Below, one piece after another: positions 25,295-32,812 of a stretch of 64,000 bases of DNA. The stretch lies in contig NZ_WIAY01000001.1 in the NCBI RefSeq assembly GCF_009467805.1, positions 1-64,000 on the forward strand, given 5' to 3'. A program made the position numbers and the translations under genes. This DNA comes from Stenotrophomonas nematodicola. GTDB lineage: Bacteria > Pseudomonadota > Gammaproteobacteria > Xanthomonadales > Xanthomonadaceae. The notes under the pieces were generated by a model that saw only the letters and a program-made list of their open reading frames with translations, made no database searches and was not told where the DNA came from. Numbering within the stretch: the first letter of the stretch is position 1; every line of letters begins with the position of its first letter.

Positions 25295-28200
25295 ATGATG
25301 TTGAGTAATTTCAGGTTCTTCCTCAGCGACTATCGCCTGTGGATGGTGATCGGCTTGATTGGCGCGGGGTCGCTGGCGTATTTCGGCGCGGCCGAGGCCC
25401 GGCAGATCGGCATCTGGGTGGCGGTGGTGCTGGCGGCGCTGTTGCTGTTGGCGCTGATCGTGTGGGTCATCAAGCGCATCCTGGCCCGGCGGGCGGCCAA
25501 GCGTGTGGAAGCCATGGTGCAGATCCAGGCCGACCAGGCGGTCGCATCGGCGCAACCGGCGCAACGCGCCGACACCGAAGCGCTGCGGTCACGCATGATG
25601 GAGGCGGTCAAGCAGATCAAGTCGTCGCGGCTGGGGGCGCTCAAGGGCAAGGCAGCGCTGTACGAACTGCCGTGGTATGTGATCATCGGCAATCCGGCGG
25701 CGGGCAAGAGCACCGCGATCCTCAACTCCGGGCTGCAGTTCCCGTTCGAGGACAACCGCAGCAATGTGATCCAGGGCATCGGCGGCACCCGCAACTGCGA
25801 CTGGTACTTCACCACTACCGGGATCGTGCTGGATACCGCCGGCCGCTACTCGGTCAGCGTTGAAGACCGCATGGAGTGGCTGACCTTCCTTGGCCTGCTG
25901 AAGAAGAACCGTCCGCGCGCGCCGATCAATGGGGTGATCATCGCGGTCAGCATCGCCGAACTGTCCGGCAGCAAGCCCGAGTTCGCCATCGAACTGGCCA
26001 AGAACCTGCGCCAGCGCGTGCAGGAGATCACCGAGCGGCTGGAAGTGTTCGCGCCGGTGTACGTGCTGTTCACCAAGGCCGATCTGATCGCCGGGTTCAG
26101 CGAGTTCTTCCGCAACCTGGATCCGTCCGAACGCGAAAGCGTGTGGGGTGCGACGCTGCCGTTCGATGTGCAGGCGCAGAGTGATGCGCTGACCGCCTTC
26201 GATGCCCATTTCGATGAGCTGGCCGAAGGCATCAAGGAAATGAGCCTGTCGCACATGGCGATGCAGCGCGGTCGCGAGGTGTCGCCGGGGCTGCTGACGC
26301 TGCCGTTGGAGTTCGTCGGCATCAAGCCGGCGCTGCGCACCTTCATCGCGACGCTGTTCGAGGACAATCCGTTCCAGTTCAAGCCGGTGTTCCGTGGGTT
26401 CTACTTCAGCAGCGCACTGCAGGAAGGGCATTCGGTGCATCACGCGTCCGAGCGCGTGGGCCGCCAGTTCTCGCTGTCCTCGCGCGGCGCCGATACCGAT
26501 GCCGCGCCTACCGGGCAGACCGCGTTCTTCCTCAAGGACCTGTTCCGCAAGGTGATCTTCTCGGACAAGGAACTGGTGCGTCAGTATTCCAGCCCGCACC
26601 AGAACCGCCTGCGCTATGGCGTCTTCCTCGGTGCGGTGGGCGTGCTGGCCCTCGCGCTTGGCCTGTGGACCTGGTCGTACACCACCAACGTGCAGTTGGT
26701 GAACAACGCCACCAAGGACCTGGAGCAGGCTGTCCGCGTGCAGAAGGACCGCGTGGACCTGAAGTCGCGCATCGATGCGCTGCTGTTGCTGCAGGACCGC
26801 ATGGAGCAGCTTGACCGCTACAAGAAGCAGGGTGGCATCACCACCAGTCTGGGGCTGTACCAGGGCGACAACATCCGCGCCAAGCTGATGAAGGAGTACT
26901 ACCACGGCATGCAGCAGGTGATGCTGGATCCGACCGTGAGCAGCCTGGAGGGCTACCTCGGCCAGGTGGTGGCCGAGCGTGACAAGCTGGGGCAGGGCAC
27001 GCAGGCGGCAGCGGAGAGCGAGGTGCTGTACCAGAACGCGTCGCCGACCAGCACCAACGATGCGTACAACGCCCTCAAGACCTACCTGATGCTGGGCAAC
27101 CGCAAGCAGGTGGAAAGCGCGCATCTGTCCCAGCAGCTGACCCTGTTCTGGCGCAACTGGCTGGATGCCAACCGTGGCCAGATGAGTCGCGAGGACATGG
27201 TGCGGGCCGCCGAGAAACTGATGAACTTCTATGTGGCCCAGTCGGCAGATCCGGGTTGGCCTCAGATCCAGAACAAGGTGACGCTGGTCAGCGACAGCCG
27301 CCAGGCCCTGACCAAGGTGATGAAGGGGCAGCCGGCGATGCAGCGCGTGTTCGCGCAGATCAAGGCGCGTGCCGGTGCCCGCTTCCCGACGGTGACGGTG
27401 GATTCGCTGGTTGGCGAAGAGCGCAACGGCCGTCTGATCACCGGCAGTTACGCCATTTCCGGTGCCTTCTCGCGCAAGGCGTGGGAGGACTATGTCAAGG
27501 ACGCGATCAACGAAGCGGCCAACACCCAGCTCAGCACCACCGACTGGGTGCTTGATACCACCGAGCAGAGCGATCTGTCGCTGGCGGGCAGCCCGGAACA
27601 CATTTCGCGCGAACTGGTGACCCTGTACAAGCAGGAGTACGCCAAGGAATGGACCAAGTTCATGCAGGGGTTGAGCATCGCCCAGTTCGACACCTTCGAG
27701 CAGGCCACCGCGCGCATCAACACGCTGGGCGACGCCACCAACTCGCCGCTGCGCCTGCTGCTGGAGAAGATCAACGAGCAGACCATCTGGGACAACCCGG
27801 CCGCCGAAGCGCGTTCGAAGAAGGCCAAGGGCGGGTTCGTGGCATGGTTCCAGAAGACCATCCTGCGCAAGGACCCGGAGGCGGCGGTCCAGCAACAGCC
27901 GGTGGGCCCGATCGGCAAGGCGTTCGAAGGCATTGCCAAACTGACCACCAAGCGCGCGGACCAGCCGGCGGTGATCGACGCGTACTTCGAAACGCTGGGC
28001 AAGCTGCGTGCGCGCCTGAACAACATCAAGAGCCAGGGCGAACTGGGCGTGGGCACGCGCAAGCTGATGCAGGACACCTTCAGCAATGAGGGCTCCGAGC
28101 TGAGCGTGGCACTGGCCCTGGTCGACGAGCAGGTGTTGACCGGCCTGGATGCGGCCCAGCGCGACGCGCTGCGCCCGCTGCTGCTGCGTCCGCTGACCCA

Positions 28201-29014
28201 GACCTTCATGGCGCTGGTGGAGCCGACCGAGGGTGAGGTCAACCGCAGCTGGGGCGCGCAGGTGTACGAGCCGTTCAAGGCACGCATCGGCCAGCAGTAT
28301 CCCTTCAATCTCAATTCGGACGTGGATGCCGCGCCGAGCGACATTGCCGCGATCTTCGGTGCCAGCGGCAGCATCGCCGCGTTCAACAAGGACGCCCTGG
28401 GTACGCTGGTGATCCAGCGCGGCAACCTGCTGGAAGCGCGCCGCTGGGCGGGCATGGGCATCACCCTGTCCAACGAGCTGGTGGCCAAGTACGGCAACTG
28501 GGTCAGCGGGGGAGCAGCGGGGGCCGCCTCGCAGGACACCACCATCTTCGAGCTGCTGCCGTCGCCGGCCACCGGTGCGATCGAGTACACGATCGAGATC
28601 GATGGCCAGACCCTGCGCTACCGCAACACGCCGCCGCAGTGGACCACCATGCAGTACCCGAACCTGGGCCAGGTGCCTGGCGCAAAGGTCACCGCGGTGG
28701 CCCCGGATGGCCGCACCGTGGAGGTGTTCAACGCCGCCGGCGCCAATGGCTTCAGCCGGCTGATGAAGGAAGGCCAGTACGAGCACCTGGACGGTGGCAG
28801 CAGCCGCATCACCTGGAGCGCCGATGGCGTGGCGGTGACGGTGGAGATGCGCGTGGTGCGTCGTGCCGGTGCTGCCGCCGATGGCGGTGACTGGCAGCGC
28901 GGCCTGCAGCTGCCGCAGACCGTGGCCGGCAGCGGCCCGGTGGCACCCGCGCCGACCGCGCCCGGTGCCGTTGCGCCGACCGCGCCTGCGCAGTCGACCG
29001 GAGGTACGCCATGA
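25295..29014 (+). CDS. tssM: T6SS membrane complex protein TssM (IcmF)
   Basis: A 1239-residue IcmF-family protein. Two N-terminal transmembrane segments (about 15-34 and 40-62) are followed by a cytoplasmic NTPase-like domain with an intact Walker A, GNPAAGKST, at 132-140, and a third membrane segment near 441-463. A long periplasmic part follows, with IcmF-related and C-terminal TssM domains, ending in a Pro/Ala-rich tail. It spans the envelope and binds TssJ at its C-terminus and TssL in the inner membrane. ATG codons at 25295 and 25298 are both possible. It overlaps tagF by ATGA. Confidence 0.96.
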   Translation: MMLSNFRFFLSDYRLWMVIGLIGAGSLAYFGAAEARQIGIWVAVVLAALLLLALIVWVIKRILARRAAKRVEAMVQIQADQAVASAQPAQRADTEALRSRMMEAVKQIKSSRLGALKGKAALYELPWYVIIGNPAAGKSTAILNSGLQFPFEDNRSNVIQGIGGTRNCDWYFTTTGIVLDTAGRYSVSVEDRMEWLTFLGLLKKNRPRAPINGVIIAVSIAELSGSKPEFAIELAKNLRQRVQEITERLEVFAPVYVLFTKADLIAGFSEFFRNLDPSERESVWGATLPFDVQAQSDALTAFDAHFDELAEGIKEMSLSHMAMQRGREVSPGLLTLPLEFVGIKPALRTFIATLFEDNPFQFKPVFRGFYFSSALQEGHSVHHASERVGRQFSLSSRGADTDAAPTGQTAFFLKDLFRKVIFSDKELVRQYSSPHQNRLRYGVFLGAVGVLALALGLWTWSYTTNVQLVNNATKDLEQAVRVQKDRVDLKSRIDALLLLQDRMEQLDRYKKQGGITTSLGLYQGDNIRAKLMKEYYHGMQQVMLDPTVSSLEGYLGQVVAERDKLGQGTQAAAESEVLYQNASPTSTNDAYNALKTYLMLGNRKQVESAHLSQQLTLFWRNWLDANRGQMSREDMVRAAEKLMNFYVAQSADPGWPQIQNKVTLVSDSRQALTKVMKGQPAMQRVFAQIKARAGARFPTVTVDSLVGEERNGRLITGSYAISGAFSRKAWEDYVKDAINEAANTQLSTTDWVLDTTEQSDLSLAGSPEHISRELVTLYKQEYAKEWTKFMQGLSIAQFDTFEQATARINTLGDATNSPLRLLLEKINEQTIWDNPAAEARSKKAKGGFVAWFQKTILRKDPEAAVQQQPVGPIGKAFEGIAKLTTKRADQPAVIDAYFETLGKLRARLNNIKSQGELGVGTRKLMQDTFSNEGSELSVALALVDEQVLTGLDAAQRDALRPLLLRPLTQTFMALVEPTEGEVNRSWGAQVYEPFKARIGQQYPFNLNSDVDAAPSDIAAIFGASGSIAAFNKDALGTLVIQRGNLLEARRWAGMGITLSNELVAKYGNWVSGGAAGAASQDTTIFELLPSPATGAIEYTIEIDGQTLRYRNTPPQWTTMQYPNLGQVPGAKVTAVAPDGRTVEVFNAAGANGFSRLMKEGQYEHLDGGSSRITWSADGVAVTVEMRVVRRAGAAADGGDWQRGLQLPQTVAGSGPVAPAPTAPGAVAPTAPAQSTGGTP

Positions 29015-29994
29015 GCCGCGCCGTGAGTGCCGGGGTGTCCTACTTCGGCAAGGTGCCGTCGCGGGGCGACTTCGTGCGCGCGGCGGACAACCACCAGCTG
29101 CTCGGCTGGCTGGACCGCTGGGCCGGAGAGAGCGTGGAACTGCTGGCGCAGAACCCGGACTGGAAGCGCGTCTATGATGCCTCGCCCGAGATCCACTACG
29201 CCTTCCTCGGTTCGCGCAGCAAGCTGGTCCTGTGCGGGCACTTCCTGGCCAGTCGCGATGCCTCGCAGCGGCGGTTCCCGCTGCTGTCGGCGGTGCGCCT
29301 GGAGGCGGCCGAGCCGCTGCCGTTCATCGGCCGCAGCCCGCTGGCCATGTCCAACGCGTGGTCGGGACTGTCGCGCATGGCGCGCCAGGCCTTCAGTGAC
29401 GAAGACGCCGGTCCGGCGTTGAACGAGCTGGCCGATGCGCGCTTCAGCATCAGCACCGATCCCAGCGCCTACAACGCCACATTCCGTGACTTCCTCGACG
29501 GCCAGACCATCGGCTCGATGGAACGCCTGCTGCGCGATGCGGGCCATCCGGACGTCGTGCTGAAGCAGGCGCTGCCGGCACTCGGCCTGCTGCTGCAGCC
29601 GGTGCTCAGCGGCGGCGATGTCAACGTGGACAGGGCCCTGGTGTTTCCGCTGGTGCGCGATCCGTTGTACCGGCCGCTGGTGGCGGCATTCTGGCTGGAC
29701 ATCGTGTCCTGCTTCGTTGCCCGTGGCGATTTCGAGCTGGCCGTCCTGATCCGCAACGATGCCGCGCCGACGATGGTGGTGGGCTTCAACGGTGCCGACC
29801 GGCACGCGCTGCGCGCGGTGCTGGACCCGGCCGAGGCCGGCGACTTCCTGATCCGCGTGCAGCAGGCCGAATGGGTAGACGACTACCTGCACAGCGACTA
29901 CAACCTCAATCGCTTTGCCAGCTATCTGGATCGCGATGACCTGGCATTGAGCACGGCGCGCAGCCTGTTCGGCGAGACTTTCCTGGGAACCTGA
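29011..29994 (+). CDS. tagF: T6SS-associated protein TagF (ImpM)
   Basis: A 327-residue protein opening with the TagF hallmark SYFGKVPSRGDFVR and continuing with WLDRWAGESVE and YAFLGSRSKLVLCGHFL. TagF represses T6SS activity after translation in Pseudomonas and Agrobacterium, in the latter by binding Fha; it is often linked to the PpkA/PppA/Fha pathway, whose genes are not in this window. It starts within the tssM stop (ATGA) and ends 2 bp before the OmpA-like gene, so the three are one unit. The second half (about 180-327) is less conserved. Confidence 0.92.
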   Translation: MSRAVSAGVSYFGKVPSRGDFVRAADNHQLLGWLDRWAGESVELLAQNPDWKRVYDASPEIHYAFLGSRSKLVLCGHFLASRDASQRRFPLLSAVRLEAAEPLPFIGRSPLAMSNAWSGLSRMARQAFSDEDAGPALNELADARFSISTDPSAYNATFRDFLDGQTIGSMERLLRDAGHPDVVLKQALPALGLLLQPVLSGGDVNVDRALVFPLVRDPLYRPLVAAFWLDIVSCFVARGDFELAVLIRNDAAPTMVVGFNGADRHALRAVLDPAEAGDFLIRVQQAEWVDDYLHSDYNLNRFASYLDRDDLALSTARSLFGETFLGT

Positions 29995-29996
29995 CC

Positions 29997-30782
29997 ATGC
30001 GCCTTCGTTCTGCTTATGTACTTGTCCTGGCCGTACTGACGTCGATCGGCTCGGCCGCTGCTGCCGGCCAGGCCGCGCCGGCGGCGGCTGGCACCGAACG
30101 GCCTGTCGTGATCGAGGGCGTGGTCCCCGACCAGGCCACCAAGGCCCGTCTGCTGAAGAACCTGCGTGAGGTCTACGGTGCCGAGCGGGTGGTGGACCGT
30201 GTGCAGGTCGAGTCCATCGCCACACCGCCGAACTGGGGCGACTACGTGGCCGGCATGATCAACCCCGGGCTGAAGCGGGTGTCGCCGGGCAAGCTGGAGA
30301 TCAACGGCCAGTCGGTACGGGTCAGTGGCGAGGTCGGCAATGAGGCGCTGCGCCAGCAGGTGGCCAGTGACCTGAGCCTGGCCAGCAACACCTCCTACAC
30401 GGTGACCAACGCGCTCAAGGTGGGCTCCCAGCAGAAGCTGCTGGACCAGACCCTGGCCAACCGCATCATCGAGTTCCAGAGCGGCAGCGCCAAGCTGACC
30501 CCGCTGGGCATGCGCATTCTCGACGAGATGTCCGAAAAGATGGTGCAGATGGGCGATACCAGCTTCGTGGTCATCGGCCATACCGACAATGTCGGCCAAC
30601 GCGAGAGCAACCTGGCGCTGAGCCATGCGCGCGCCCAGGCGGTGAAGGCGTACCTGGTGCAGAAGGGCATCGCCGCCAACCACCTGGACGTCGTTGGCAA
30701 GGGGCCGGACGAGCCGGTGGCCGACAACGCCAGCCTGGACGGTCGCGCACGCAACCGTCGCATTGAATTCAAGATCCAGTAA
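29997..30782 (+). CDS. OmpA-family peptidoglycan-binding protein (TagL-like)
   Basis: A 261-residue exported protein: signal peptide (cleavage probable in the AAAAGQA region, about 20-26), a BON-like middle domain (about 35-150, VIEGVVPDQATKARLLKNL) and a C-terminal OmpA domain (about 156-261). The latter has IIEFQSGSAKLTPLG, GHTDNVGQRESNLALS and GRARNRRIEF, including the Asp and Arg that bind diaminopimelate in this family. It most likely anchors the T6SS membrane complex to the cell wall, a function TssL here lacks. It starts 2 bp after tagF. Confidence 0.88.
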   Translation: MRLRSAYVLVLAVLTSIGSAAAAGQAAPAAAGTERPVVIEGVVPDQATKARLLKNLREVYGAERVVDRVQVESIATPPNWGDYVAGMINPGLKRVSPGKLEINGQSVRVSGEVGNEALRQQVASDLSLASNTSYTVTNALKVGSQQKLLDQTLANRIIEFQSGSAKLTPLGMRILDEMSEKMVQMGDTSFVVIGHTDNVGQRESNLALSHARAQAVKAYLVQKGIAANHLDVVGKGPDEPVADNASLDGRARNRRIEFKIQ

Positions 30783-30792
30783 CGGCGTGACG

Positions 30793-30817
30793 CTCGACGG
30801 GCTTATTGCCCGTCGAG
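30793..30817. terminator. Bidirectional hairpin between the OmpA-like gene and tssA
   Basis: Perfect 10-bp stem (CTCGACGGGC / GCCCGTCGAG) with a TTATT loop that contains part of the tssA stop codon. It lies between convergent genes and probably ends both transcripts. Confidence 0.65.
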
Positions 30818-31864
30818 ATTCTGGTTGATATCCAGCATTTCCTCCATCTGGTCGAGCACGCTGGAATCCTTGATGACCCGCTTGAGCCACACGTGCAGCG
30901 GCATCTCGCCCCAGCGCGCGGCCTTCTCGGCCAGATACGCGACCGGGCTGTGCGGTTCGGTGCGGCGGAAGAACTCGGCCACCTGCCGCAGCTGCTGCAG
31001 CGCTTCCTTGCGCGTGGTGGGTGCGCCGCCGGGGCTGCGTGCCGACGGTGCGGCGGCGTCGCCGGGGCCAGGCTGGGCGGTGAACGCGTCTTCGGCATCC
31101 AGCGCATCGACCACCTCGCCGTCGAGCAGCACGCCGGCATCGCGCGCGAACCGCATCACCGTACGCTGGATGTGCTCGATCTGTTCGCGGACCGCGCTGA
31201 AACTGGGGCCATCCAGGCCGAGCCGGTTGTCCACCGCTGCCTGCAGCGTTGCCAGTGCATCGGCGCATTCGGGCAGGGTTTCCAGCAGCTGCCGATAGAA
31301 CTCATGCTGGGTATCGCGGCGTGCCGCTTCCAGCTGCTCCAGCCCGGGGCGGTCGTCGTGATAGTCGCCGCCGTTGCTGGCGCGGGCGTGTGCGACTTCG
31401 AAATCGGTGAGCGTGAAGCGGCCCTGCGGCGCCGAGACGATCGGCACGTTGCGCAGCCACTGCAGGGAGTTGCTGAGCAGCCAGCTCAGGTTGCCGATGC
31501 GCTCTTCCTGGTCGTCGTCGGGTGCCTGCGGGTGCACCTCGTCCCAGTACTGGTCGCACAGACCGGCCACGACCCGGTACCCCACCGCCAGCCCGCGGAA
31601 GCCCTCGACCTGGGTGGCCGCTTCGGTCAGCCAGCCTGCCAGGCGCAGGTCCTTGGTGCGGGTCTGCAGCAGGTCGGCGCATTCGCGCGCGACGCTGGAC
31701 CAGTCGGCGTACTTGATGTCGGTCTGCCACTCGCCCTGGTCCAGGGTCGGGTCGTCGGCGCGCCGGCTTTCCTGGATACGGTCGAACTCGGGCGAGAAGG
31801 CAAGGTCCTCGCCGGTGGGGGCGTGGTCGGCGATGGGGGCCAGCAGGGCATCCTGATCCAGCAT
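30803..31864 (-). CDS. tssA: T6SS cap/priming protein TssA (ImpA)
   Basis: A 353-residue protein starting MLDQDALLAPIADHAPTGED. It has the ImpA N-terminal domain (GEDLAFSPEFDRIQESRR, WLTEAATQVEGFRGLAVG, YWDEVHPQ; about 15-130), an Ala/Pro-rich linker near 265-285, and a C-terminal helical domain with LRQVAEFFRRTEPHSPVAYL and LLDINQNLDGQ at the end. TssA starts and caps growth of the tube and sheath. The open frame extends about 125 codons upstream, but that part has no protein character. It is the only core T6SS gene here convergent with the tssM unit. Confidence 0.93.
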   Translation of the reverse strand: MLDQDALLAPIADHAPTGEDLAFSPEFDRIQESRRADDPTLDQGEWQTDIKYADWSSVARECADLLQTRTKDLRLAGWLTEAATQVEGFRGLAVGYRVVAGLCDQYWDEVHPQAPDDDQEERIGNLSWLLSNSLQWLRNVPIVSAPQGRFTLTDFEVAHARASNGGDYHDDRPGLEQLEAARRDTQHEFYRQLLETLPECADALATLQAAVDNRLGLDGPSFSAVREQIEHIQRTVMRFARDAGVLLDGEVVDALDAEDAFTAQPGPGDAAAPSARSPGGAPTTRKEALQQLRQVAEFFRRTEPHSPVAYLAEKAARWGEMPLHVWLKRVIKDSSVLDQMEEMLDINQNLDGQ

Positions 31865-32043
31865 GGCAAATCTCGTGATTGGGAACGTGCCGATTCTAGC
31901 CTGCGTTTGCGTGCGGGGTGACGGAGCGCCGGGGTGTTTGCCTGGTGGCCGGCGCCGGTGCATAGTGCACGCACCGTGAGGGGCCGTGCCCGCGATGGGG
32001 CGGGCAATCCATGACTGACTGACACCGGGGAAGGGGCGCCGAC

Positions 32044-32676
32044 ATGCAGGGAAGGACGATTTCACAGGCGCTGTTGCTGGCGCTGGGGCTGGTGGCCGGC
32101 CTGGATGCCGCCGCGCAGGCCACGACCGATGCCAAGGTCTTCGGAGGATGGCGCAACCTCCATTCCGAGAACGGCGCCGAGCCGGCGCTGGAAGACATTC
32201 CGTTTGCGATGCTGCCGGCGGAGACCGCCAAAGGCACACGGTTTGCCGTGCTGGATCGCGAGGGCAAGCGCACCGTGTGCTGCATGGTGGTCACCAGCGA
32301 CCGGTTGGATGCGGCGGCGCTGGAGCAGCGCTACCGGCTGCCCGGGGTATGGATATCGGACGTGCTCAATGAGGGCACCACCGAGAGTCGTCCGTACGAA
32401 CCGCGCGTCTATGAAATGAAGCGCGACGGGGCGCTGCAGACATATGCGTTCTTCGACGCCGCCGAGGCGTACAGCGATCTTGGCGGATTGCTGCTGCCGC
32501 CGTCGGCCACGCTGGATGCGGCGGGCAATGTGAAGGTCGGCGCGGACAGGTACACGCTGCAGTTCCAGTCCACGGCCTTCGCCGATGACGACGGTGCGCT
32601 GGATCGCTTCACCCTGCGGCCGGTCGGCAAGCCCGGCAAGCCGGTGATCGTCGAAGTCCCGTACGGGACGTATTGA
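32044..32676 (+). CDS. Exported protein of unknown function next to vgrG
   Basis: A 210-residue protein with a signal peptide (hydrophobic ALLLALGLVAGLDAAAQA, cleavage near residue 26) and a beta-rich mature part with few motifs: FAVLDREGKRTVCCMVVTSD and LPPSATLDAAGN. Ribosome binding is by GGGGAAGGGG upstream of ATG 32044. It is divergent from tssA and lies 136 bp before vgrG2. A periplasmic immunity or accessory role for the following effector unit is possible, but no family was recognised. Confidence 0.7.
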   Translation: MQGRTISQALLLALGLVAGLDAAAQATTDAKVFGGWRNLHSENGAEPALEDIPFAMLPAETAKGTRFAVLDREGKRTVCCMVVTSDRLDAAALEQRYRLPGVWISDVLNEGTTESRPYEPRVYEMKRDGALQTYAFFDAAEAYSDLGGLLLPPSATLDAAGNVKVGADRYTLQFQSTAFADDDGALDRFTLRPVGKPGKPVIVEVPYGTY

Positions 32677-32812
32677 GACAGCAGGGATTGACGTCGCTTT
32701 AACATACCGCGTCATGCTTGCGTGCGTCTGTCATTGGCATCTGCTACCGTCGTGTCCACAGGGGATGGAAGCGTCGCGGGCTGCGCCCGTTGCGTGCACG
32801 ACTAGGTGAGCC

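Noticed and set aside
25589-28786. 1065-codon antisense open frame across tssM
   Set aside because: Shadow of tssM; low-complexity Gln/His/Arg product and no regulatory signal.
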